A stretch of DNA of 64,000 nucleotides from positions 28,342,419 to 28,406,418 of the forward strand of contig NC_084592.1 in NCBI RefSeq assembly GCF_033807715.1, read 5' to 3'. The position numbers were made by a program, and so were the translations under genes. The stretch's first letter is position 1. Every line of letters starts with the position of its first letter. Positions 36,303 to 48,307 of this stretch are shown here, piece after piece. This stretch comes from Cololabis saira. Lineage: Eukaryota; Chordata; Actinopteri; Beloniformes; Belonidae. The notes under the pieces were generated by a model that was given only the letters and a program-made list of their open reading frames with translations, was not told the origin of the DNA and searched no databases.

Positions 36303-37849
36303 GTTCATCTTCAATGTTCTGTGAGGTAAATTGTATGATCTCATGATTTTTAAGAGGAGTCTGGTGTGTTGGTCAAAATAACAGCACTGGTGGAAGTCAA
36401 CAACACTCCGAGTCGCAGGCCGTTTTTTCTGTGTTTCAGTTCAATGAGTATGTTCAAATACTGAGTCAACACACCTTTTGAACAAATGGTTTAATGAAGT
36501 GATTTATACGGATACAGTTCACTGAAAGGAATGCCTGGCTGTGCCCATCAATCGGCACAGGAAACAGGAAGGGATGACAAATGCTCACAGCACTTGTAAA
36601 CAAACTGTTTATCATAAACAGTTGATAAGGACAGAGGACTCGACAGTGGACACAAGATGTTAGTTGAATTGATCTAAATAACGGCTTTTTTTTAATTGGC
36701 CTTGTTTTGAAACGCAAGTGAGTGCATAAAAAAACTAAAACATGACTTGAATGTATTCTGTGAGGGGCAAATAATAGGCGAGGATTTGTTCAAAAAGACT
36801 TCTAAAGACTGCTAAAGACTTTAGATTTATACCTATAAAATCTAATACTTTATATGTACTTTATATTACCATTTATGAGTTTCTCTGAAACCTGACTTAA
36901 ATTTGCTCCATAAAGCCCGGAGGCACAATAGATATTTCCTCTTAAAAGACCCCAGACTTAACTTTGACATCACCCAAAAGGTTTGGATCGCCTTTGACAT
37001 TAATTTCTTGGAGATTGGGTTTTAGCATATTGACTCCTGTCCCATTAAAAATGGTCCCAAGATGCCTTTTTCTGTCAGAAAATATATACAGAAGTCTGCC
37101 TTAGTGGTGTTGTCAGTAGTGAGCGGGATTTGAATAACAATCGTTCCATAAGAAAAGCAAGAAACTAAAAACAATCTATGGAAGTCACTCTCCAGGACTT
37201 TCCAGGGTTCACTTTAGCCTTATTACTGCTGCAGCCTTTTCTTTTGGTAATATGTACATGTGTTACAGTTATTGGACACAGGAAGTGACTTCATTAAATC
37301 ATGTTGATGCATGTAATTTAGTATTGACGTTCCTGACTTGCTCATCTCTACGAAGCGCTGAATTCTGCTTGAGATGTGTCATACAGCAATGATGCTGGCT
37401 GTCAAGATATCTTAAGTTTATCATCTCTATTTTTTTGTCTCTTCCTTGTCTAAAGTGCAGTGGATACATGCACTGTACTTCCTCATAATAGCAGGGTGTG
37501 AACTGATACGCTCCAGCATCAGGATGCCTCACAGCCGAGTGGGAATCATAAACTCGATGTGACATTTATGCTTGCAATAATTGACTTGGAATAACTTGTG
37601 ATTTTTTTTGACTTAGCCAGAGAGTTCAAAAGTTCTTGCTAATTCATCATCTTCAGAATATAAAGTCAAGGACAAGCTGGAGGATAACATGATGGCAGGG
37701 ATACAAGCTTTGGGCATAGTTGAGAGTAATTCTTTGTGCGTAAGAGTTATGAAGTGTAAATGGGGAGAAAACAGTTTCCTCTTAATTAGACAGTGAACTC
37801 CAGGCAGTTGCTACAGACAAAACAAAACGTAACATTTGCTGACATGTAG

Positions 37850-38875
37850 CATGCTGCTACTCACCGCTGCCTCACAGCTGGAAGGTCCTGCTTCAGTTCC
37901 CAGCTATCGTTTTTCTTTGTTGAGATTGCATGTTCTCACTGTGCTTGTGTGGGTTTTCTTACCACTCTTCCAAAATCATTCATGTTAGGCTGATTGACAC
38001 CTCTAAATTGCCTTGAAAGAGTGTGTTTCCTGTTTTTGTGTGGTAACCTGTAACAAGTGGCGCTTTTCCAATAGTACCTACTCAGTGCGACTCGACTCGC
38101 CTCGTCCCGGTTTTGCGCTTTTCCACTAGGGGTCGAGGCGGGTGGAGGTGTGCCGAGTAGATACTTTTTCTGTATCTATTCTGGCGAGGTTCTAAGCGTG
38201 CTGAGTCGGCTGCATCTGACGTCATCACACTACAAGCCACCGATTGGTCAGGGGGCGTGGCCGTCAGACGTTTGAGTCAGTTGGCGGAAATCAGCGAGTG
38301 AGCCATTCGCGGCTTCTTGTTCATTTTATTCGACAGGCAATGGCAGCGCAAAAGTCTGTTTCATGATCTGACTCTGAGGTGCAGATGTTCATAAACCTGG
38401 TGGCTGAGGAGAGAATTAAAAAGGGATCTAGACGGGCGATAAGGAACGACCAGATCTACCAGGAGCTCTGTCTTCTCAGCTGTGCGCGGCTCTCAACTGA
38501 CTTTTCAGCAGCGCCGAGACAAACAGAAAAAAAAAAAAAAGTGTTGCCGCTTGAAGCTTCTCTCACTCTCATTTTTTTACTTGATATCAAACACAAGTCA
38601 CAGACCAAGCAGGACATATATATCATCTCCTCCAGGTTCTACATCTTTAGTGTTGTTGTCTTCTCCGTTTAGATCACACAATCAAATACGTCACAGCAGC
38701 TTCACTTCAACCCGCCCACTTCTCATCTGGGTGTCTAAAAAGAAACGTGGGCAAGTCGAGTGGAGGCGAGTCGAGTCGTGCTGAGTAGGTACTAGTATAA
38801 AAGCGCCAAAGGTGTGACTGTCCATTCGCCCATTGGCAGCTGATATAGACTCCAGCAGAAGTTTAACCAAGTATC
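37850..38875 (+). repeat. decayed dispersed repeat, split by a Harbinger-like element
   Basis: The left part (gctgcctcacagctggaagg, attgcatgttctcactgtgc, ctctaaattgcctt) and the right part (gtgtgactgtccattcgccc, gatatagactccagcag) are consecutive pieces of the repeat type seen at 10563. They are separated by the element at 38058-38808. Confidence 0.6.
38058..38808 (+). mobile_element. PIF/Harbinger-like non-autonomous transposon with Myb-like remnant
   Basis: There are long inverted ends: left TGGCGCTTTTCCAATAGTAC followed by CTACTCAG, and on the right strand TGGCGCTTTTATACTAGTAC followed by CTACTCAG. Repeated gactcgactcgcctc lies just inside both. A 3-bp flank, AAG (38055-38057 and 38809-38811), fits a Harbinger target duplication. 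A frame at 38364-38475 reads Asp-Ser-Glu-Val-Gln, then Glu-Glu-Arg-Ile, then Arg-Asn-Asp-Gln-Ile-Tyr-Gln-Glu, which resembles the trihelix/Myb-like DNA-binding protein carried by these elements. An in-frame stop precedes it and the transposase is absent. Confidence 0.68.
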
Positions 38876-41720
38876 GTCAATACTTTGTTCATACTCTTTT
38901 TAGAGTATTTAACTGGTAAGCTGCATGTGGTATATGTTTCAAGGGGCTGAAAGCAGTGTTTCAGAGTAGAAGTTGTCTTTCATCAACATAAAAACACCAA
39001 AAGAAATTGACAGGGTCCAACAGAGCTGCTGGTGCAGTACACAGACAAATTTGGCAAATGTTCACTGATGTTTGCGATAGCTGATTCTCAGCTATGTATA
39101 ACAGCCTTAAAGATTGCTGTATAGTAACAGAACCCATCTAATGTGGGTTGAAGGAGCCGTTCCGTGTTGAGAAATGAGCAAACATCACAGATCTTCGGAA
39201 GAGTGGCGCGTATGCCCTTTTTCTTTTGCTGTCTGCTCGGGCTTGTCTAAAAATCCAGTGTAAACATAGACTAATGAAGTCAGTAAAAGTTTAATGTCAC
39301 ACTCAAATTTGTTCTTTTAAATCCAGTCTCCTCACACAGGGCAGGGTTGATTATCAATGGAGAGCATCTTGGAGTCGAGTCGAGTCTGACATTTAAAGCT
39401 GACTGACTTGATGAGGATCTTGTCAATGATGGGAGTACAAAAGAAAAAAATCGAACCACAGGTTCATGAGGCCAGTGTGTAGAATGACATGTTTCCTTCT
39501 TACTGTAGACAATGTTTCTTTATCTTTCTTGACAGAGAAAAATCAAACAAATTAAGCTTTGTGTTCAAACATCCTTCCCATCAGTGTCTACAGTTTACAT
39601 GTTGTTGATCTTCACAAAATCTGCAGAAGCTACATTACGTCTGTCTTTCTGAAGCTCATAGGCAGCTCTTATCGCTACAGTTCTGACACATAATTGGCAG
39701 TTTGTACAAGGGTGAATGACACCAACAAGGATACTAATTAGGGATGAACGTCTCTCCTGTTGCACAAATGCTTCCATGCATGACTCACTTACTGGAGTAT
39801 GTTTAAAAAAAGACTGTTTTTTGTTTTTTTTTAGTATGGGAAGTTTGTGCATCTGAGTTGAACTCTGCATCTGCTCATGGATAAGGCTATGCTACAGTTT
39901 CCTGTGTGAGTCATGTTCACGATAAATATGAGCTTTGTTTTATAGACAGAATCTTATCACCTACAAGTTATGCATCCTGTAAGATGTACAACTTCCTGAA
40001 ATTCTATGGAAATATGTAATGTACAAATGGAAATGTGTCATAGGTATCATATTTTGGGAAAAAAAATATATTTAGCAAAGAGTATAAAAGGCACCCCAAT
40101 ACAGCCACTTTTACACATGAACACTGGATTAGGTTTTGAGAATGAGGTCTGAACTTTCACATAGTTTCCTGTTGCCTTAGTGCCCCTAACACTGTGATGT
40201 TCCCTGCTGGAGATGAACAGAGGGCAAAGAAAGCGTTTGGTTTATAAGAAATCACGAGTAATGAACTGGTGACCTTTTCAGGGTCATCACTGATCTCAGA
40301 GTTTGTTTTCTTACTCCCAAAAAGTCTGGCAATAATTCAGCATACATGCCTTTGAGGCAAGACACAGTACTAAGTGTTGCGCTTGCGGCTGAGCGGCACC
40401 ACAGGAGAGGAGGGTGCATATGAGTTATGTTGTCTTTGGGCTCTTTCAGATTGTAGGGAAATAGATGTTTGAGGCGTCTTCGCAGAGCGCTGTGGCCAAG
40501 TCAACCATTTTTCAACCACAATGAATGGCATGTACAACACTCAGCTCGGTGCTGCGCCCGTCCATTCGTGTAGCCTTGAGAACATAGAAATCCAGTGGGA
40601 GGTGACGCACAGCACCGGACATGAGGCTCCCTGATGAATATTATTTTGCCTATACTGTATAAATACCAAATAATCAGAAGTAAAAGTATGTGAATCTCTT
40701 GGAATTAACTGGTTTTAAGTATTACCTTGCATAAAATGCAGTATGGTGTGAAGGTTTGGTCGTGGAACGTGACATATGAAGGAGCAAGTTACCCTCACCG
40801 AAGTCAACCATGTTGAGAGTATCCACCAGACAGACCACGTACACCGACCTCACAGATTAGCTTTGGGGAAAATCAATGAGAAATCGCCCACTGAGGCTTT
40901 CATCACTGCGTGTGAACAGTAGATAGTCCCCAAACCCGGATCAGCTGCTTGATGATCTCCTTACATGGAACACTTTTCCCTTTATATAAGAAAGCTACGT
41001 CTAAAAGTGTGTGCCCTTTTAGACGTCTCAAAGTGTTAAGGCATCCCTCAGTCCACTGTCCACAGGAGACAGTTTATTACTTAGGCAATTCCTACTAGAA
41101 GTGGACACCCAGTCACACTTACTCCAAAGGCATAATACAGATTGCTGTAGTGAGGCAAAGAAGAACCCACAAGTAACAGCTGAAGCCAAGACAACACTAG
41201 AACTGGCAAACATCCCTGTTCATGAGTCTACCATATCCAAGTCATTTAAAGGAGACCTATTATGGCATTTAATGTATATTTTAAACAGGCCTTGAATGTC
41301 TTAAAAACAAATCAAAAGCTGTTCTACATAAATGAGAAATTCAGCCTCTGGGCTCATGTATCTATTTTTACCGCTTCTAACCTCCTTCTCTATGAGGGAT
41401 TCTGAGAGGAGCGGAGGCTATGATAATGAGGCTCTGTGCTGATTGGCTGCCTGAATGACATGTAGCAGGGGAGGGAACAAAGCTTCTCCGGGCAGAAGAG
41501 CAGCCGGCTGCGTACACTATTAAAGCATGTCCGATGCGATACGAGCGAGCTTCAGTGACAAAATCAATTCCATTGCTTTATTTTCTATTGGACTGTCCTA
41601 ACTGGCCGCTAGTTTAACAGTTTCAGTGTGGACAGAGAGCGTCCGATGTCACGCAGTTCGACGCGATAGTCGGACGCTCGCATGCAGTTACACGGTGTAA
41701 ACGACTCCCTGGGATCTTAA

Positions 41721-41806
41721 ACCTGAATTACGGGCCTGCGTTAAATCGACGCGTACCCTACGCCGTAGGCTCTGCGTTGGTGTAACGCGGAACCATAAAT
41801 CAGCCT
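41721..41806. mobile_element. palindromic CpG-rich miniature element, partial copy
   Basis: The right end is complete (ggtgtaacgcggaaccataa followed by atcagcc) with ccctacgccgtaggctctgc before it. The left end is degenerate after cgttaaatcgacgcg. Confidence 0.8.
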
Positions 41807-42431
41807 TTAGTCACCTCGTCTTCACACAGGAAGATTTAATTAAATTCTAAACAGGTACACCACAGTTATTTACTCCGATTCCTCATCATTTCATTTCTTA
41901 TGTTACAAGACAAATTAATCATGTTAACTGTAAAGAAATCACAACACTGAATTTTCACAAATGGCAACTTTATTGTTAAAAAAAAAATAATAACATAAGT
42001 TGTATATAACGAACATTTATGCACTATTGCTGGCTCAAGGAAGGACCGTGCATTTCTTCTGAAGGTGTCGTTGAACAGCTTCAGGTGCATTGCTTGGAAG
42101 ATCTGAAACCATAAACAGAAAAAAATGTATTACGGTCTAATAGAGCTCCGTAACACCGGAGCTAAGCTAAATACTTAGCCCATGCAAAGGTCATACTTGT
42201 AAACAAATATAAATAACATAAAAAATGAACGTCACTTACCGCTGACTCGTGTGCAGTTGCCGGGTCCATACTGTTGGAACTGATCCTTTTATGAGGGTAA
42301 GTGTCGATGCAAAACCTCATTTTTACTGTTCCTTGTTGTTCAAACAGTCACCGCTTCTGATCAATGGCGGACGCTCCGGCCGGCGGAGTTAGTTGTGGGC
42401 GTGGTTTCAGCAGCGGGGGCCGACCTATGGA

Positions 42432-42468
42432 AATCTGCTCCCGTCGTGACTCACGACGGGAGCAGATT
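42432..42468. repeat. perfect 18-bp hairpin with one-base loop
   Basis: The arms aatctgctcccgtcgtga and tcacgacgggagcagatt surround a single C. A shorter version of the same hairpin occurs in the related fragment near 10444-10470, so the fold is a feature of the transposon family. Confidence 0.9.
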
Positions 42469-43010
42469 CTGAACGGCTCGTACTAGTCACATGACACTGG
42501 AAGGATCCTCCGGGCGGGGTGAACAGACCCTGCAGAATTTGGCTGCATTCCTCCTGCTCTGAGTTGTCAGGGTGACGGGAGACCACTTTATATATGTTAA
42601 AGCAAGAAAAAACGTGTTTTTCATAATAGGTCCCCTTTAATGGCACGTCTTCAAGGCAGTACATCATAGAGGAAACTGCTGCTCCTCTATTACCTACAAT
42701 GGTGTCTGACTTGAAGCATTTTTGTAAAGAAGAATGGTCGTAAATTTATCCTGAATGTTGTGGAGATCTGACCCAGAGCTATCAAAAACATTTATCATTG
42801 CTGCCAAACGAGGTTTGATCAGCCATCAACTTAGTTTTGCCTCCAGGACTACCCATGTTTAATAGGTGTGTTCAATAAAGACAAAATGATTGCGTGTTAA
42901 CAGCTTAAGCACTTCATATTTTTACAGACAAATATGAGATGACGATTAGATCACGTTTGATGTGAAATTGATCAAGAAAAGCAGAAAATTGAACTAGTTC
43001 ACATAGTTCT

Positions 43011-43718
43011 TATATACTGAGCGTGATACTGTGATACTGAGCAAGAAGAAATCAACATGGGGGTTGACAGGAAAGAATATGAAGCTGCAAAACTCATCAG
43101 CAAGCATACTCCGTCACCGTAAATGCTCTGAAGGATTATGTGCTGCGCTAATATTGGATCTCACTCGTTAAACAGATGTCTTCCTGGGCATCTGGTTGAG
43201 TGATCTCAACAAGGAATCCATAGTGAATGCTGTGGACACTTTCAATCTCACATGCAGTCCTTATGGAACATAAATTTCAGAACTGAAAGTCATCTGTGAA
43301 AATTGCTTGTCTTTTTTTAGGAGAATAAATGTAATAAAATCAACCTGTCTTTATACAAAAACTGTGACTAATCACACTCAACCACAACAGCTAATGTCAT
43401 CAGAGTGAACAAAAGATTTATGGAATAAAAGTGGGAGGTGAAGTAAGTCTGAACATGTTGAAAAGGAATCACTTTGTGTTCAGTCTGTACCAGTTCAGAC
43501 AAGGTAGAAGTGGAGGACGGTGGACAAATACGTTTATTTGCCTGAAAGTCCTAAATGAACAGCCTTCATGAAGTGTGAACAAGTACAAGTTGAGACTGAT
43601 TTAGGAATCACAGATCAAATTCAGAGCGGTTTGTCAGATACGTGGGTTGTTTGTAACTGGGAATACCTTTAATTTGTTTTGTTTTTTTCATCCCTGTTGC
43701 AACTTTTACTTTTGGGAA
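43011..43718. other. no gene recognised
   Basis: Intronic sequence; no supported feature. Confidence 0.5.
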
Positions 43719-43722
43719 TTAA

Positions 43723-44623
43723 AGGTATAGTCTGTAATCGTACTCAAAAACATTTATTGTTATAGTGGGTGAAATGGTCCTTCCATCCTGAGAGTAGCCA
43801 GTGAATAATGTGTTCAGAAAAAGGAAAGAAAAAAATCCGACCTCTCTGACAGCTTTAATCCTGTAAAAAACGATCTGCTTTTTGCGCACCGAGTGGCACG
43901 GATTGGTCAGAGGACCAGAGGATTGGCAGGAGGGAAAGAACCAATCAGATGCCTTCATTTTAAGTCCCGCCCACGCCCCCCTCTGTCCCATCCGCGCACT
44001 CGTCACGTCAAAAATCTTGCTGGAAAACTTCACACACTCGAGTCACGTTTGCTGAAGAATGCCGCAGAAAACGAGAAAACGCAGCCAAGCAGCAGCAGGT
44101 GTAACGCGAAACCATAAATCAGCCTTCAGTGTGTGCTCTGTGTGCTGTTCTGAACACTTCTCTGTTGTGCTGATTTTGCTGGGACGTCGGGTCCCTCCGC
44201 CGAGACACAACTTTTGCGGTATGCGTTCATTGTTGTGTCTAAAAATGATGCGCAGTGCCCACCCAATCAGAAACGGTACAGATATTCTGTGATATTTTTT
44301 TATATTTATAAAAAATAAAATTATAAAAAAATAAAGGATCCCCATAATTTTGATTGGGTGGGCAGGACGCACGTTTGGGTGGGCACAGCCCACCCCTGCC
44401 CCCCCCTAAAACCGGCCTCGCTTACAGGTGAAGGTGTAGTTTTGTTGAGAATGTACTGTCCAAAATGTCCTGGAAAACTCGACTCCTGCAAATGCGTGTT
44501 TCCCAAAGTTTGTGGGGGCATGGCTTTGGACGGAGCGCTGACGGGAGGGGGAGGAGGGGGTGGGGCTTAGAGGAGGTGCCACTTTCAAATCTTGCTAGCT
44601 CTCCAACATTACAGACTATACCT
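43723..44623. mobile_element. 901-bp TTAA-flanked DNA transposon
   Basis: It is bounded by TTAA at 43719-43722 and 44624-44627, with perfect inverted ends AGGTATAGTCTGTAAT and ATTACAGACTATACCT. It contains the end of a palindromic miniature element at 44099-44126. Frames within it have no transposase signature. Confidence 0.88.
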
Positions 44624-44710
44624 TTAAGTTATCTGCAGCTCCAGGTTGAAGCGCATCCATCAGAAATGAAGACATGGTTTCTAACTCTGAGTCAGAGCTA
44701 TTACTTCACA

Positions 44711-46666
44711 CAGGGTTCCCACATGTCCTGGGAAACCTTGAAAATGAATGGTCAATTTTCCAGTCCTGGAAAACATATGGAAAATGAGAAAAAAAAAGTC
44801 AAAATCCAGGAAAAAGTTAAGTTGTCCTGGAAAATCATCCTCCCCCTGCTTTGTTAGTGAACGTAAACGGGTTAAAAGTTCTGCGTATGTACATCTGTAG
44901 TCACCTGATCAAGGCAATATTAAGGCTGCACCATAGAGTAGAGGCCACAGAGCTTCTCTGATTCTAGCTGGCGCTATGCCCCACGTGACGCTACCAGCCA
45001 ATCAAATTTCCTCTTCTGCTTAGAGCGGTTCTCCAACCCAGTGCTTCCAGTTGACTGTAGCTAGATTTAGCGACTTTTCAGACGCCGTTAAGGACTAAAC
45101 GCTTAGAGACAAAACTAGCGTTTGAAAGTTGAAAAGTGACGTTAGTATTGGTCCGTGATGTGAGGTTTTTCTCTCCCACAGCCACAAGCTCCTCCCTGTC
45201 CTGTGTTGAGTGACAGGCAGAGGAGGGCTGTAGTGGGCGTGGCCTTTACTGAATTGGCTGTGGAGTGAATGCAACTCTGATTTTAGCAAAGCGGGAGCTA
45301 ATTAGAGTTAACAGGTAATCTTCAAAGGGCTGTGCTTTATCCAGTATTTCACACTTGTGTTATTGTCTGACAATAGAAAGTAGAAAGTGGAAAAAGAAAA
45401 ACCTTTAGGAACTCTTAATTACCATCCATCCATCCATTGTCCGCCACTTATCTGTTCCCGGGTTGCGGGGGCAGCAGCCTCAGCAGGGATGCCCAGACTT
45501 CCTTCACCCCAGACACTTCCTCCAGCTCCTCCGAGGGGAGTCCGAGGTGTTCCCAGGCCAGCCGAGAGACATAGTCTCTCCAGCGTGTCCTGGGTCTTCC
45601 CCGGGGTCTCCTCCCGGTGTGACATGCCTGGAACACCTCCCTAAGGAGGCGTCCAGGAAGCATCCGGTACAGATGCCCAAGCCACCTCAGCTGACTCCTC
45701 TCAATGTGAAGGAGCAGCGGCTCGACTCTGAGCTCCTCCCGGGTGACCGAACTCCTCACCCTATCTCTAAGGGAGCGTCCAGCCACCCTGCGGAGGAAAC
45801 TCATCTCGGCCGCTTGTATCCGCGATCTTGTCCTTTCGGTCACTACCCAAAGTTCATGACCATAGGTGAGGGTAGGTGCGTAGATTGGCCGGTAAATCGA
45901 GAGCTTCGCCTTTCGACTCAGCTCCCTCTTCACCACGACGGTCCGGTACATCGACCGCATAACTGCGGACGCTGCACCGATCCGTCTGTCAATCTCCCGC
46001 TCCATCGTTCCCTCACTCGTGAACAAGACCCCGAGATACTTGAACTCCTCCACCTGAGGCAGGACTTCTCCACCCAGCCGGAGAAGGCACGCCACCCTTT
46101 CCCGGTGGAGAACCATGGCCTCGGTTTTGAAGGTGCTGATTCTCAACCCTGCCGCGTTGCACCCGGCCGCAAACCGGCCCAGCACATGCTGAAGGTCCTG
46201 GTCCGATGAAGCCAACAGGACAACATCATCCGCAGAAAGCAGAGACGAAATCCTGTGGTTCCCAAACCGGATCCCCTCCGGCCCCTGGCTGCGCCTAGAA
46301 ATCCTGTCCATAAAAATTATGAACAAGACCGGTGACAAAGGGCAGCCCTGCCGGAGTCCAACATGCACCAGGAACAAGTCTGACCTACTGCCGGCAATGC
46401 GAACCAAACTCCTGCTCCGATCATACAGAGACCGGACAGCCCTTAATAGAGGGCCCCGGACTCCATACTCACCGAGCAGATGAATTACTTTTCACGTAGA
46501 CTTAACCTCATTCATTTCCAATAAAAGTAGTTGTGAGTATCTCACTCTGTTGGCAGAGACCACAGGGAAGAAGAGCACCCTTAATTAAAATGCCGGGTTA
46601 AAATGTCCAGGAAAATATCCTTGAAAAGTCCTGGAAAATAATTTCAGGGAAAGAGCGGGAACCCTG
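44711..46666. mobile_element. hAT-like DNA transposon carrying a nested Rex3
   Basis: The ends CAGGGTTCCC and GGGAACCCTG are inverses, flanked by the six-base direct repeat TTCACA (44705-44710, 46667-46672). Subterminal tcctggaaaa motifs occur near both ends. Without the 1.06-kb Rex3 insert it is about 0.9 kb, and it has no transposase. The superfamily is uncertain because 6 bp is short for hAT. Confidence 0.72.
45423..46482 (-). mobile_element. Rex3 LINE (RTE clade), 5'-truncated, open reading frame intact
   Basis: On the minus strand a frame is open from the truncation point (about 46480) to a TAA at about 45448, at least 319 codons. It contains the RT motifs Leu-Arg-Gln-Gly-Cys-Pro-Leu-Ser-Pro, the catalytic Ala-Asp-Asp-Val-Val-Leu-Leu, then Phe-Lys-Tyr-Leu-Gly-Val-Leu-Phe and a long C-terminal region with Arg-Arg-Pro-Arg-Gly-Arg-Pro. 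Apurinic endonuclease and the first half of RT are missing, so it cannot move by itself. The 3' end is a very short UTR followed by (GATG)n, read as ccatccatccatcca at 45423 on +. Both features are typical of Rex3. The flanks aattac at 45417-45422 and 46483-46488 form a 6-bp target duplication. The lack of stops suggests a young insertion. Confidence 0.92.
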
Positions 46667-47962
46667 TTCACATATATTTATGTACATTGCAACCATCTGG
46701 GCGGTACTTTGAGTTGTCATAGAGAATCAAAGAAAGGTAAAGACTTGTCTACAGTGTCTACAGTTGGAAAGCTACTTCATTTTATTTAAACATTTATGTA
46801 CTGCATATGATGGTACAGAAGAAGCAGTTATAGGAACTGAGGGGAATCCAGATCCAGACTCTTGCTTATTTGATTCAAATTATCGAGTCACATGTCCGTG
46901 GAGCCGGGTGAGTCCGGGTTTAACGCTTCGACTCCAACAGCATTTCAACAGCTTGGTCTGTGTATGTGTAACGTAGAGGAGAGATGTGAAGTCGTGGACA
47001 AATCCGTAATTTATGTAAGTGATTTGTAATTCTTAAATGCCCCTGATGTGAGTAGCAGACCTGGATTCGTTTCCTTGGAGTTTGGGATTCTGCCCAGTGC
47101 CCACAGATTGGGGTTAATCACCCGGATCTGCAGGGATTAGCGGATCGCTAAAAGGAACAGGAAAAATGTCAGCGAGCACTTTGAGCTTCTTAGCATTTTG
47201 ATATGAAAGCAGTTGATATTTACGGCATAGCTAAACGATAACCTTTCTACGGAGCTTGAAAAATGTAAACCTGTTATCAATTTAAAAAAATAAATAAATC
47301 TATAATTGTGAACTTTCTGGTTTATCACACTGCCTCTCTGTTCTCTACCCACTCTGAACTCTAGCGTAGTGGTGATGCACAACTTTGACAAATATACAAA
47401 TAGCAGTCATTTATTTTATTTATTTATTTTTTCTACCCTTGCCTTCGGGGTCTTGGTGTGAAATTATCGCTTTGTTCTAGACTCCAATATCACAACTATT
47501 GGATGGATATCCATAACATTTTGCAAAGCCATTCGTGCTCCCCAAAGGATGAAATTGAATGACTTGGTGATCTCCTAATTGTCTAAATGTTTGCAGCAAT
47601 TATGTGAGTGCTAAGCATCCACAGGACTCGCGTTTTCCGGCAGAAGATTACTTCGTTGCAAGATGATGTATGTCATTTACTTCACACCGGTGGGTTTAAT
47701 GTGGTGGCTCATTTGTGTATTGGGTTTTGTAATTCCATTGCTTTTTATGGTGAATATTATACTTTCTAAACATTCCAGTTATATCGTTGACAAAGCCAAG
47801 TCTCACCTGAATATGTGTGAAAGTTACTTTTGTCCATTATTTTTCTAACCCCAGCCATTCATGAATGATGGAGAAAAAAAAATTATATTGGGGTAAACTG
47901 TTTTGTTTTTTTTTAGAAATGGGACTAGAATTTACCAAATATTTGAATATCTGTTCATTTAA

Positions 47963-48303
47963 AGGAGCTTGAGGCCGGATTGTGGCAGGATTTATGAAAA
48001 AAAATCCGTATACATTTTAAGTTTTCTAGTAATAATGTCAGATGAAGCGTTCCAAACCCAAAAGAATGAGCCCTCTAGTGTATCTCTCCTTTGCCTTGAA
48101 CAGGCTGTGTGCTGCAAAATGTGCTGCAATTCGGTCCCGAATTTCCCGCGCTGGGCTGCGGATGTGACGTCACATGACGCTGCATGTGCATTCTCCCCAT
48201 TCTCCCGTGCCGGCTTCACTGTTGGCTGCAGTACCCCCAACGGCCGTCGTGGTGAAGGGTGGCGCTAGAGAGTCTCATTTCTTAAAAGGAGCCTCAAGCT
48301 CCT
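47963..48303. mobile_element. TTAA-flanked miniature transposon, copy B
   Basis: Same family as 29673-30012. It is bounded by TTAA at 47959-47962 and 48304-48307, with ends AGGAGCTTGAGGC and GCCTCAAGCTCCT. The same base change is present in both ends, so the inverted repeat is still perfect. Confidence 0.92.
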
Positions 48304-48307
48304 TTAA

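Larger units (their letters stand above)
41250..42636. mobile_element. 1387-bp TTAA-flanked DNA transposon
   Basis: It is bounded by TTAA at 41246-41249 and 42637-42640. The ends AGGAGACCTATTATG and CATAATAGGTCCCCT are inverses with one mismatch. Its right 200 bases match the fragment at 10268-10515 in inverse orientation. It contains a fragment of the palindromic miniature element (41721-41806) and a perfect 18-bp hairpin at 42432-42468. There is no transposase frame. Confidence 0.85.
41070..43010 (+). mobile_element. Tc1-like relic split by a TTAA element
   Basis: The left piece, 41070-41246, has actagaagtggacacccagt, gaggcaaagaagaaccc and catccctgttcatgagtcta, as in Tc1 transposase genes. 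The right piece, 42641-43010, resumes with tggcacgtcttcaaggc and continues to the element's 3' region (gtgtgttcaataaagacaaa, gatgacgattagatcacgtt). The 1.39-kb TTAA element sits between the two. The reading frame is destroyed. Confidence 0.75.

Noticed and set aside
45463..46209. 248-codon frame on the + strand
   Set aside because: It is the antisense shadow of the Rex3 reverse transcriptase frame.
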